A stretch of DNA of 30,346 nt from contig JBLIEI010000054.1 of NCBI GenBank assembly GCA_047633055.1, forward strand, positions 1 through 30,346, written 5' to 3'. This stretch comes from CALJFL01 sp047633055. GTDB lineage: Bacteria; Pseudomonadota; Gammaproteobacteria; Pseudomonadales; Halieaceae. A program made the position numbers and the translations under genes. Below are positions 8,197 through 15,669 of the stretch, in pieces. The notes beneath the pieces are model-generated. The model did not search any database. It was not told where the DNA came from and saw only the letters and a program-made list of their open reading frames with translations. Position 1 is the first letter of the stretch; every line of letters starts with the position of its first letter.

Positions 8197-8210
8197 CGAT
8201 GCATCGCTGA
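8193..8210. promoter_or_regulatory. 18-bp perfect palindrome, candidate operator
   Basis: TCAGCGATGCATCGCTGA is a perfect 18-bp palindrome between the divergent RNase and phoH genes. It overlaps the -35 element proposed for the RNase gene and lies 36 bp upstream of the -35 proposed on the other strand, so one dimeric regulator could affect both. No T-run adjoins it, so it is unlikely to be a terminator. Confidence 0.5.
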
Positions 8211-8245
8211 ACACAGGCAATGCGGCAATTATCTGAACAGGATGA

Positions 8246-8275
8246 TTGACAGCTGCTGTCCCGCGGTTTAATAAT
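8246..8275 (+). promoter_or_regulatory. Sigma-70-like promoter towards phoH
   Basis: A full consensus TTGACA at 8246-8251 is followed by 18 nt and AATAAT at 8270-8275 (five of six). RNA would start near 8282, leaving a leader of about 284 nt before the PIN-PhoH ATG. This is one of the best -35/-10 pairs in the window. Confidence 0.55.
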
Positions 8276-8283
8276 CACATGAC

Positions 8284-8565
8284 GCCGTTACATGAGTGAC
8301 GGCAACGCAATCCCCGGGACGCGCCTTTGAAGAGCTTCCGGACGCAGGGCAGTCGCGACAGCCTCTACCGAACAGCGTCCTCGTACAGTAAGCGCATTAG
8401 CGCTGCCATTGAGCCACCAGTGCTCGGGTCCGGCTCACCCCTCTCGACTGACCACCCAAAGTTTGTAATACCTCCCCAGCAACCAACGCGTTGGCGGGAC
8501 AAGCCAGCCCCATGCTTAGTGCTATTTAGACCTTTTGCTTATGAATCATTAACGAGGACTCCTTC
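8284..8565 (+). other. Long structured leader or small RNA region upstream of phoH
   Basis: This is the main part of the 436-bp gap between the RNase and PIN-PhoH genes. I find no convincing gene in it. It has four symmetric elements: GCCGTTAC/GTGACGGC around ATGA at 8284-8303 (one G-T pair), AGCGC/GCGCT around ATTA at 8391-8404, TGAGCC/GGCTCA around 16 nt at 8410-8437, and the palindrome CCAACGCGTTGG at 8483-8494. The first would sit at the very 5' end of the predicted transcript. No T-run marks an intrinsic terminator, so a leader fits better than a separate RNA. An open frame with a TTG start at 8327 runs through it but has no Shine-Dalgarno and looks incidental. Confidence 0.4.
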
Positions 8566-10008
8566 ATGGAATCAGGCCCAGCAGCCCTGCGAGTAGAGAA
8601 AACAACCCTAAAGTCCGTTATCAGGAAAACGTATGTCATAGATACCAACGTGTTGCTACACGACCCAACAGCCGTGGCAGCTTTTAAGGAGCATCATGTG
8701 GTTATCCCCATGACCGTGCTTGAGGAACTCGATCAGATCAAGGACAGGCGTGATAAAACCGTCAGTAGCGAGGCGCGTATTGCGATTGGCATCATCGACA
8801 AGGTCGTGGACTCGGCCAGTCCACAGGCAATTCAGGAGGGCGTAGAAGTACCTGGTAGCAGTCTGGAAGGGATGCCCTGTGGCACCCTGGCCATTTATCC
8901 GGATCAGTTGCTCAACGACGACTCTAAAATCCCGTTCCTGGATGTGACCCAGGATCAGGCCAATGACAACCGCATCATAAATGTAGCGCTGCGCCTGCAG
9001 GCGGAGAACCCTGATGAGTTTGTCTGTCTGGTAACCAAGGATATTAATATGCGGATCAAGGCCAAAGGCTCGGGCTTGCTGCATGTTGAGGACTATCGTC
9101 GCGATCGGGTGTTGGATGACATCGATTTATTGTCGCGCGGTTATGAACACATTGAGGGCGACTTCTGGTCTACTATTTCCGAGGTCGATACGCTGCGGGA
9201 GGGGGATTGTACGCTTCACCGTATACCCAGGAAATCGCTACCAGGCGCCTACCCCAATATGTTTGTCCACGATGACCAGGACTTCATTGCTTTCGTGAAG
9301 CGGGTCGACAAAGAATTTGTCTACTTGCGCTGTGACAGTCGCGATAATCTGATGCACAGGCGGTTTTGGGGGCTGGTGCCGCGTAACTTGGAACAGGCCA
9401 TGTCCATGGCTCTACTCGACGATGACAATGTCGATATGACGGTGATGACTGGACCTGCGGGTTCTGGCAAAACCTTGCTGGCGCTGTCTTATGGCCTGCA
9501 CGCCATTTTGGAGCAAAAAAAGTACAGTAAGTTGATTGTCGCCCGCTCTACGCCGCCGATAGCCGAGGATATTGGGTTTCTACCGGGGACTGAAGAGGAG
9601 AAGATGGCGCCCTGGCTGGCGGCTTTCGATGACAATCTGGAAATTCTCCACGGCACGGATGAGTCCTGTAACGGCAGTATCGATTACGTCAAGGAGCGGG
9701 CCAACATCCAGTTCAAATCGCTCAACTTTATGCGCGGCCGATCCTTTAACAACGCTTATATAATCATTGATGAAAGCCAGGGGTTGACCCAGTTCCAGCT
9801 CAAATCGATTATCAGTCGGGTAGGAGCTGACTCAAAAATTGTCGTTTTGGGTAATCTTGCCCAAATCGACAATAAATATATCTCACCTTTGACATCGGGT
9901 TTGACCTATCTGGTGGAGAAAAGTAAGTCCTATCCACATGCCGGGATTATGCATGTTAACGGTATTGTCCGGTCCCGCCTGGCGGCCTTTGCCGAAGAGA
10001 ACCTTTAG
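8566..10008 (+). CDS. PIN domain-PhoH ATPase fusion (PhoH2 type)
   Basis: A 480-residue two-domain protein. Residues 20-170 form a PIN nuclease domain: YVIDTNVLLHD with D26, the MTVLEELDQIKDR acidic residue E53, and later aspartates in DQANDNRI and TKDINMRIKA. The C-terminal PhoH domain has Walker A GPAGSGKT at 296-303 and Walker B IIIDESQ at 399-405. PhoH2 proteins described in mycobacteria are RNA helicases with ribonuclease activity, in some genomes paired with a small antitoxin; no such partner ORF precedes this gene. The ATG at 8566 has GAGGA 7-8 nt upstream. A long leader with its own promoter-like site precedes it. The TAG overlaps the convergent gene's stop by 4 bp (10005-10008). Family and domain calls are firm, the RNA target is unknown. 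Confidence 0.92.
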   Translation: MESGPAALRVEKTTLKSVIRKTYVIDTNVLLHDPTAVAAFKEHHVVIPMTVLEELDQIKDRRDKTVSSEARIAIGIIDKVVDSASPQAIQEGVEVPGSSLEGMPCGTLAIYPDQLLNDDSKIPFLDVTQDQANDNRIINVALRLQAENPDEFVCLVTKDINMRIKAKGSGLLHVEDYRRDRVLDDIDLLSRGYEHIEGDFWSTISEVDTLREGDCTLHRIPRKSLPGAYPNMFVHDDQDFIAFVKRVDKEFVYLRCDSRDNLMHRRFWGLVPRNLEQAMSMALLDDDNVDMTVMTGPAGSGKTLLALSYGLHAILEQKKYSKLIVARSTPPIAEDIGFLPGTEEEKMAPWLAAFDDNLEILHGTDESCNGSIDYVKERANIQFKSLNFMRGRSFNNAYIIIDESQGLTQFQLKSIISRVGADSKIVVLGNLAQIDNKYISPLTSGLTYLVEKSKSYPHAGIMHVNGIVRSRLAAFAEENL

Positions 10009-11201
10009 GGAGCCTGGCTTATTGCTGGTCTGGCCTGCTGGAAGGGTTCAGTAAAGGGGGAGGTCAAGTTTTCCACCGAATCATCTGCGTCGTGCGGGTC
10101 CATAGCTTTGCGTATTCGACGCAGATCGCGCTCCAGAGCGATTTCAAATCGCATCTCAAACCCCCACGCGCCTTCTCTGTCTTCTTCGAGATCAGGGCGG
10201 CGGAAGTTGTAGGTAGGTTCCAGTTCCATAAACAGGAAATCACGATAGACCCGCTTTCGCCAGGTAAGGCCCACCCGGTAATTTTTTACGTAGCTGTCGG
10301 GTCGGGTAACTCTGCGAACGGTGCCGAAATAATTGATAGCGTAGGGCTTTTTAGCATCCGGGTTATAGCGTTGGCGCAAAGAAAGTCGAGTTCGCCACTC
10401 CACGCCGTCAGTATGCTGGCCCCAGATGGCGCGGTTGCTAAATCGCCACACGCTGTCTTCGTCGCGCACGCGGTTCAGGTCAAGTTGTGAAATGGAAAAG
10501 AAGCCCTCGTCGTCCTCGTACTGCAGTCGTTCCAGGAAGCGGTAGCTATGGCGATCATTGATGGACGCTTCATTTCGGTACTTGACGCCCGGTCGCAGGT
10601 TGCCGGAGGCAAATCCCATGGTCAGGTCGACTCGCGATCTTGCCTTTTCCTCGCCTACTTGATACTGCAACGCCACCCGGTTTTCCAATTCGCGATCTTC
10701 TTCGTCGATCACATCGGAGTCGTCACCGCTGAATACCAAATTCAGGCGCCGCGAAATTCGTGGCATCTGCAATTTGCCGCGCAAACGCACACTTAAGTCA
10801 TGACCTTCATCAGATTCCCAGTCGTCAGTGATCTCAAGGCGGAGCAAAGACTCTGCCTTTTCCAGATCATTATCGGCATCCCCAAAATACTCATCCATCC
10901 ACTCCGTGAGAGCCTGTGTTTGATCAGTTACGTAGGCGTGGCTATCGTCTACCCAATTGATATCCTCTTCCGCGCGTTTTACCTGCATTTCCTTGAGGAT
11001 TTCTTTCTCATCGGGAGCGAGGGGCTGCCAACCGCCAATCTGATCTTCGGGGGTTTCGGGTTTAGCTTCGACACTTCCGGCGACAGCAGTACGCGCCTCT
11101 GAGTCGGCCTGGGCCCAGGCTGTGTCAGATACTAATAAAATTATCAGTAGCCAAATCTTCACATTCAAGAACAACGTACTTTTGCCTTTAAGGCGATACA
11201 C
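10005..11201 (-). CDS. Exported protein, probable outer-membrane beta-barrel
   Basis: A 398-residue protein I cannot assign to a named family. The N-terminus KIWLLIILLVSDTAWAQA is a signal peptide with likely cleavage after AWA. Residues about 35-130 are acidic and probably helical (EKEILKEMQVKRAEED). From about 135 on, alternating polar/hydrophobic strands with many Arg, Tyr and Trp residues appear, e.g. RVDLTMGFASGNL, YRVGLTWRKRVY and FLFMELEPTYNF, which suggests 8-12 barrel strands. The protein does not end in an aromatic residue; a loose tail of about 30 residues follows. The GTG at 11201 lies only 8 bp from the psd ATG on the other strand; an in-frame GTG at 11162 would give a tighter signal peptide. 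Both starts lack a strong Shine-Dalgarno. Confidence 0.7.
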   Translation of the reverse strand: MYRLKGKSTLFLNVKIWLLIILLVSDTAWAQADSEARTAVAGSVEAKPETPEDQIGGWQPLAPDEKEILKEMQVKRAEEDINWVDDSHAYVTDQTQALTEWMDEYFGDADNDLEKAESLLRLEITDDWESDEGHDLSVRLRGKLQMPRISRRLNLVFSGDDSDVIDEEDRELENRVALQYQVGEEKARSRVDLTMGFASGNLRPGVKYRNEASINDRHSYRFLERLQYEDDEGFFSISQLDLNRVRDEDSVWRFSNRAIWGQHTDGVEWRTRLSLRQRYNPDAKKPYAINYFGTVRRVTRPDSYVKNYRVGLTWRKRVYRDFLFMELEPTYNFRRPDLEEDREGAWGFEMRFEIALERDLRRIRKAMDPHDADDSVENLTSPFTEPFQQARPAISQAP

Positions 11202-11209
11202 TACCGCTC

Positions 11210-12061
11210 ATGGACAGACTTTTCATCTTTTTCCAACACTTCGTACCCCAACATCTGCTCTCTCGCGCAACTGGCGTTTTAGCGGATTTGTGCTACCCCA
11301 TTTGGCTCAAAAACTGGGTTATAAAGCAATTCATAGCACAATATAAGGTCAATATGGACGAGGCGCAGGAGCCGAACCCGGAAGCGTATGCCAATTTCAA
11401 CGCGTTTTTCACCCGCTCCCTAGCGGAGGGTTCAAGGCCCATCGCACACGATACAGTGGTTTGCCCGGCGGATGGCGCTATCAGTCAGTTGGGGGCTATT
11501 GAGCAGGGCAGGATATTCCAGGCGAAAGGGCAGTGGTATACTGCGCAGGAGTTGTTGGGCGGTGATGTTGCCAGGGCGGCCCTTTTTGATGAAGGGGAAT
11601 TTGCGACTATTTATCTTTCTCCCAAAGACTACCATCGGGTACATATGCCATTAGCGGGGAAACTCACTGCAACCACTTACATTCCCGGGAAGTTGTTTTC
11701 GGTGAACGGTGTTACTGCAGAAAATGTTGAGCGCCTCTTTGCCCGCAATGAACGACTGGTCTGCTATTTCGACACCGATCTTGGGCCAATGGCACTGATA
11801 TTGGTGGGAGCCATGGTAGTAGCCGGTATCGAGACAGTCTGGTCAGGTCAAGTGGCGCCGCCAACTTCGACGCCTTCAACTCTTGATTTTGCCAATCTGC
11901 CCGATGAAGTTAATTTGGGCAAGGGTGACGAAATGGGACGATTTAAGCTGGGCTCAACAGCAATACTGTTGTTTACGAAAGGCGTAATAGATTGGGACGA
12001 TCGGTATGTTGCGGGTACCGCAACGCGTTTGGGAGAGGGTCTGGCTGCTGCTAGATCTTGA
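11210..12061 (+). CDS. psd: Phosphatidylserine decarboxylase proenzyme
   Basis: A 283-residue membrane-associated enzyme that makes phosphatidylethanolamine from phosphatidylserine. The self-cleavage motif LGST lies in GRFKLGSTAI; cleavage between G248 and S249 would create the pyruvoyl cofactor on a small C-terminal alpha chain of 35 residues. YLSPKDYHRVHMP and FARNERLVCYFDT match conserved stretches of the Psd-B prokaryotic type. The N-terminus MDRLFIFFQHFVPQHLLSR aligns with the E. coli start, supporting ATG 11210. The gene diverges from the exported-protein gene with starts 8 bp apart, so its promoter must lie within that gene's coding start. It is separate from rsgA, which converges on it. 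Confidence 0.95.
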   Translation: MDRLFIFFQHFVPQHLLSRATGVLADLCYPIWLKNWVIKQFIAQYKVNMDEAQEPNPEAYANFNAFFTRSLAEGSRPIAHDTVVCPADGAISQLGAIEQGRIFQAKGQWYTAQELLGGDVARAALFDEGEFATIYLSPKDYHRVHMPLAGKLTATTYIPGKLFSVNGVTAENVERLFARNERLVCYFDTDLGPMALILVGAMVVAGIETVWSGQVAPPTSTPSTLDFANLPDEVNLGKGDEMGRFKLGSTAILLFTKGVIDWDDRYVAGTATRLGEGLAAARS

Positions 12062-12070
12062 ATGGGTGAT

Positions 12071-12119
12071 CGCTTGGGTGCCGCTGAATCGCTAGCGCTT
12101 ATTCGATACAGCCCAAGCG
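12071..12119. terminator. Hairpin between convergent psd and rsgA
   Basis: CGCTTGGG (12071-12078) pairs with CCCAAGCG (12112-12119), and GCTGAATCG (12083-12091) pairs with CGATACAGC (12104-12112) apart from one A-A mismatch. It is symmetric in both directions between two converging genes, as a shared terminator would be. There is no T-run on either side, so termination would have to be weak or depend on Rho. Confidence 0.45.
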
Positions 12120-12180
12120 CGACTCTACTGTTCACAATCGAATTATCCCTGACGATCCAGTTACTCACTCCGTTCCTGGA

Positions 12181-13194
12181 TTAGTCCTCGTCCAGGCTTG
12201 CTATTATTCTTCTGTAGCTATCCAGCCTTTCAAGAGAAATTCCGCCTGTATCGGCAGCGGTAAGAATCGCGCAATTCGGTTCCTGCTGATGCTGACAGTC
12301 GCGAAATTTGCAGGTGCCCAGGTAGTCCCGAAATTCGATAAAGCCTTGTTCAACTTGTTCCTTGGTCATGTGCCACAGCCCGAATTCCCGGATCCCCGGA
12401 GAATCGATCAGGGTGCCACCGGTGGGTAGATGAAATAGCTGGGCAGTGGTGGTGGTATGAATGCCCTTGAGAGTGCTTTCGGAAAGTGCGCCTACACGCA
12501 AATCTGCATCGGGTAGCAGGGTGTTGACTAAGGATGACTTGCCTACGCCTGACTGGCCTACAAAGACACTAGTGCGACCCTTCAATGCCTGGTGCAGCTC
12601 CATCATTCCTCCGGATTTAATGGAGGTTCGAATGATCCGATAACCCAGGCCAGGGTAGCTATCCAGCAAGAGGCCCATAAGTTGCTGCAGTGCTGAATCG
12701 TCGGCCAGTAGATCAGTTTTGTTGAGAACGATAATCGGTTCGATGTCTACGCTTTCCGCAGCCACGAGGTAACGATCGATCAGATTGGCGTGCGGTTCCG
12801 GGTAGGGCGCGATAACAACAAAAATCTGGTCAATGTTGGCTGCTATTGGTTTTAGCTTGCCGTAGGGGTCGGGGCGTCGCAATTCGCTTTGTCGCTCTAG
12901 CTGTGCCACGACAACGCCGGTGGGCTCGCCCGGGCACCAGATTACCTTGTCACCGGTAACCAGGCCTTCCAGGTTGGCTCGCATGTGGCACCGGTGGCTC
13001 TTGCCAGGCGCTGATTCAACTTCTACCTGGGTGCCAAAGTGCGCGGTGATCAATCCTTCGCGCTCAGCCCCCAGATTACCAGCGGCCAGTGCTTCTACTG
13101 CACGCCCATCCTTGTCAGCTGCCCGTTTGGTGCGCTCTTCCTGTATTTTGTTGACGCGCCAAGCCTGTCGCCTGGTAAGTTTTCTTTTACTCAT
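12181..13194 (-). CDS. rsgA: Small ribosomal subunit biogenesis GTPase RsgA
   Basis: A 337-residue circularly permuted GTPase that acts in late 30S subunit maturation. The order of motifs is the permuted one: an N-terminal OB-fold, then G4 (LNKTDLL), then G1 (GQSGVGKSS), then G3 (DSPGIREF). The C-terminal zinc site is C-x5-C-x-H-x5-C in CKFRDCQHQQEPNC. The N-terminus is very basic (MSKRKLTRRQAWRVNKIQ), typical of the gammaproteobacterial proteins. ATG 13194 is the natural start. It diverges from orn across 86 bp, the same neighbour pair as in Pseudomonas. Confidence 0.96.
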   Translation of the reverse strand: MSKRKLTRRQAWRVNKIQEERTKRAADKDGRAVEALAAGNLGAEREGLITAHFGTQVEVESAPGKSHRCHMRANLEGLVTGDKVIWCPGEPTGVVVAQLERQSELRRPDPYGKLKPIAANIDQIFVVIAPYPEPHANLIDRYLVAAESVDIEPIIVLNKTDLLADDSALQQLMGLLLDSYPGLGYRIIRTSIKSGGMMELHQALKGRTSVFVGQSGVGKSSLVNTLLPDADLRVGALSESTLKGIHTTTTAQLFHLPTGGTLIDSPGIREFGLWHMTKEQVEQGFIEFRDYLGTCKFRDCQHQQEPNCAILTAADTGGISLERLDSYRRIIASLDED

Positions 13195-13280
13195 TTCGTT
13201 ATTATTGATGCAGGTGCTTGGTCTGTCGAGGCAATTTGCTACACTCTTAGCCTAAATACTGTGAAAGGGAGGCAGCCCGA

Positions 13281-13826
13281 ATGCAAAATGCCAGCAATCT
13301 GGTTTGGGTAGACCTTGAAATGACCGGCCTGGTGCCGGATCGTGATGTCGTCATCGAGATGGCAACTATTGTGACGGACAGTGACCTCAACACTCTCGCC
13401 GAGGGGCCGGTGATAGCGATTCATCAGGTAGATTCTATTCTGGACAATATGGATGAGTGGAATACCACGCATCATAATGGCTCTGGTTTGGTAGAGAGAG
13501 TCAAATCCAGTACCTATGATGAATCGACTGCGGCGCGCGAAACAATCGCTTTTCTGGATGAGTGGGTGCCACGCGATACGTCACCGATGTGCGGCAATAC
13601 GATTGGTCAGGACCGGCGTTTCATGGCAAAACACTTGCCGGATCTGGAAGTCTGGTTTCACTATCGGAATCTGGACGTCAGCACCCTGAAAATCTTGATG
13701 CAGCGCTGGCGTCCCGATCTCGAGGCGGGGTTTAGCAAATCAGCGACCCATCAGGCGCTGGACGATATCAGGGAGTCAATTGAAGAGCTGCGCTATTACC
13801 GTCAACACTTCCTGAGATTGGAATAA
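13281..13826 (+). CDS. orn: Oligoribonuclease
   Basis: A 181-residue DEDDh exonuclease, the same size as the E. coli enzyme. It degrades the 2-5 nt RNAs left by RNase II, RNase R and PNPase, and in pseudomonads also pGpG from c-di-GMP breakdown. D11 and E13 lie in VWVDLEMTGL; the second Asp is in CGNTIGQDRRFMAKHLPDLE; the His and final Asp are in THQALDDIRESIEEL. GGGAGG at about 13267-13272 is the Shine-Dalgarno for ATG 13281. It is monocistronic in appearance, with 151 bp to the next gene. Confidence 0.97.
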   Translation: MQNASNLVWVDLEMTGLVPDRDVVIEMATIVTDSDLNTLAEGPVIAIHQVDSILDNMDEWNTTHHNGSGLVERVKSSTYDESTAARETIAFLDEWVPRDTSPMCGNTIGQDRRFMAKHLPDLEVWFHYRNLDVSTLKILMQRWRPDLEAGFSKSATHQALDDIRESIEELRYYRQHFLRLE

Positions 13827-13862
13827 GAATAAATAGTGCGGAGACTTGCGTTTGCCGTATTG

Positions 13863-13926
13863 CCGATTGTTCTTTCGATGTAAACTAGCGCTATCGGTTG
13901 GGGGTGAGTCCGATCCCAGTTATCGG
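13863..13926 (+). promoter_or_regulatory. Upstream region of the FHA gene with repeated CCGAT/ATCGG
   Basis: CCGAT or its complement ATCGG occurs at 13863-13867, 13893-13897, 13910-13914 and 13922-13926. A -10-like TAAACT lies between the first two at 13881-13886. The second and third copies form an inverted repeat spaced by 12 nt. The motif is only 5 bp long, so this may be chance or RNA pairing rather than a binding-site array. Confidence 0.3.
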
Positions 13927-13977
13927 GGTCTTGTGCTCAATTGAGGCAACTTTCGATGACGCTTAGGGAAAAGTGAC

Positions 13978-14742
13978 ATGACTGCAGCAGATAGCGACGC
14001 GAAGAAGCAAGCTAAACCTTCGGGATCGTTTATGCGGGAGTTGCGTCGCCGCAAGGTGGTAAGAACATTAATCGTGTATATCGTTTTGTGTTGGGGAGCG
14101 TTGCAGGTTGGGGATATTCTGTTCCCCGCTATGGGCTTTGATTCCGACGAAGCCTCCCGTAATTTTCTTTATCTGGCGGTTTTGGGTTTTCCGGTTAGCT
14201 TCGCACTAGCCTGGTTTTTTCAGATCACGCCCAGCGGTATCGTACTGACCAGTTCCTTTGTTGAGCGCCGCATACTTGCCAACATTCCGCCGATAAACGA
14301 GCGGCGCCGTGACGGGGTGAGCAACTATTTTCGTAAGGGTGAGCTGCCCAAAGAGTTCAATTGGAGCCTGGTGGCAGAAACAGGCCCTTTGTCCGGACTC
14401 AGCTTCGGGGTCGATGAGGCGATAGTTCTCGGTCGTTCTCTGGATTCGGATATTGCCGTGGTCAGCCCACACGTGTCGCGTCAACATGCACGGCTGGAAG
14501 TTTCTGAAGACCAGCTATTTGTTGAAGATTTGGGGTCTTCGAATGGTACCGTAGTCAATGGCAGAGCCATTGATGGGCGACAGTCATTGCACAACGAAGA
14601 CGAACTCAGGTTTCACGACATTATCTTTAGAGTGTCCGAGAGTTTCTCGCGTCCTCGCAGTACAAGTGATGCCACGAATCAGACTACGTTTATTCAGGCA
14701 GTAGATCTGGAAAAAGACCTGCAGAAACACCGTTCGAAGTAA
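13978..14742 (+). CDS. Membrane-anchored FHA domain protein
   Basis: A 254-residue protein. Residues 18-90 form a two-helix membrane module: basic MRELRRRKVVR, a helix at about 30-48, a GFDSDEAS loop, and a second helix at about 63-83 ending FQITPSGI. I know this module as the N-terminal anchor of many marine gammaproteobacterial TPR or cyclase proteins. An FHA domain fills residues 130-215, with phosphothreonine-pocket residues in LGRS (R153), SRQH (S167, H170) and the SSNGT turn (N189). The tail has a TT pair (T236, T237) with Ile at +3 from T236, so it might itself be an FHA ligand. It converges with a PP2C phosphatase gene 26 bp away. No kinase is in the window. ATG 13978 follows an AGGGA site. 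Confidence 0.85.
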   Translation: MTAADSDAKKQAKPSGSFMRELRRRKVVRTLIVYIVLCWGALQVGDILFPAMGFDSDEASRNFLYLAVLGFPVSFALAWFFQITPSGIVLTSSFVERRILANIPPINERRRDGVSNYFRKGELPKEFNWSLVAETGPLSGLSFGVDEAIVLGRSLDSDIAVVSPHVSRQHARLEVSEDQLFVEDLGSSNGTVVNGRAIDGRQSLHNEDELRFHDIIFRVSESFSRPRSTSDATNQTTFIQAVDLEKDLQKHRSK

Positions 14743-14768
14743 CCAGCGAGTCGGTTCCCAGTGCGGGC

Positions 14769-15641
14769 CTAAAATATCCACCAGATGGCTGCGGCCAACA
14801 TGGCACCGGCCAGCAATAGTATTTTACCGTTGTGATTCACTGGCTCGGCAGTGGCGCCAACGATCGGTATTTCCTGTGTGGTTTGTAGATCCGGACGGTC
14901 TTCCCTGTTGTCTTTCGCGGTTATCGGCATTGCGGGCTCACCGATGACCACCACGGTTACATTGTCTCGCCCACCCGCCTCCAACGCCGCGTTTAGCAGG
15001 ATGTCGACTTGGGCCCGCGTGGTGTGTGTTTTTTTCATGTGACCGGCCATGGCCACGGTACTGACCTCGTCTGAAAGTCCATCACTGCACAGTATGATTT
15101 GTTGTCCGGCGGCCAGCTTTCCGGTGACCTTTCCCGGGTCCAGGTCGACGCTTCGGGAAACACCCAGTGACTGGGTTAGCACATGTCGATCGGGGTGATT
15201 GGCGGCCTCCTCGCGAGTCAGAATGCCGGTGGCCAGCAGTTCGCTCACAGGATTGTGATCTCTGGTGAGTTGTCGCACAGCGCCGTCGTAGAGGTAGGCC
15301 CGACTGTCCCCCACCCAGGCAATTTCGTAGTCTTCACCGTTCAGCAAGAGTGCAACCACGGTTGAACCCATGTTGCTGCCGTGATCTTTATTATCTATTT
15401 CATCCAGAACCGCGTGATGTGCCTTTTTAATGGCACTAATCAGGTCGGCCCCAGCTGCCACACTGTCGCGAATAGTGTCTCTGGCGATGGCCGAAGCAAC
15501 CTCTCCATGGGCGTGGCCACCCACCCCGTCGGCTACCAACCATAGTCCAAGTCCAGGGTTGGCTTCGAAGCAGTCTTCATTGTGATTTCGCACCAGTCCC
15601 TTGTGGGTACTGGCATCGTATTGTGTCATTCCGGTTGTCAT
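14769..15641 (-). CDS. PP2C-type Ser/Thr protein phosphatase, tail-anchored
   Basis: A 290-residue metal-dependent phosphatase. PP2C motifs occur in order: RNHNED (residues 18-23), LVADGVGGHAHGE with metal-binding D38, WVGDSRAYLYD, LCSDGLSDE and GGRDNVTVVV. The catalytic domain ends near residue 235; a linker of about 38 residues follows, then a hydrophobic helix at about 274-290 that ends the protein, so it should sit in the inner membrane by its tail. The linker contains LQTTQEIPI, a possible phosphothreonine FHA site. It starts 28 bp after the queG stop on the same strand and is likely cotranscribed with queG. It would dephosphorylate Ser/Thr sites; the FHA protein next door is an obvious candidate partner, though untested. 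Confidence 0.9.
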   Translation of the reverse strand: MTTGMTQYDASTHKGLVRNHNEDCFEANPGLGLWLVADGVGGHAHGEVASAIARDTIRDSVAAGADLISAIKKAHHAVLDEIDNKDHGSNMGSTVVALLLNGEDYEIAWVGDSRAYLYDGAVRQLTRDHNPVSELLATGILTREEAANHPDRHVLTQSLGVSRSVDLDPGKVTGKLAAGQQIILCSDGLSDEVSTVAMAGHMKKTHTTRAQVDILLNAALEAGGRDNVTVVVIGEPAMPITAKDNREDRPDLQTTQEIPIVGATAEPVNHNGKILLLAGAMLAAAIWWIF

Positions 15642-15669
15642 TAGTATTGTATTTATAACTTACGTGAGA

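Noticed and set aside
8327..8596. An 89-codon open frame with a TTG start between the RNase and phoH genes
   Set aside because: It lacks a Shine-Dalgarno, its product has no recognisable pattern, and it runs into phoH in another frame. The region is better explained as a leader.
863..8865. The 14-mer CTGGTAGCAGTCTG occurs at 863-876 and 8852-8865
   Set aside because: Both copies lie inside unrelated coding sequence in different frames and orientation to the gene, and there is no third copy or flanking similarity. Chance is the simplest explanation.
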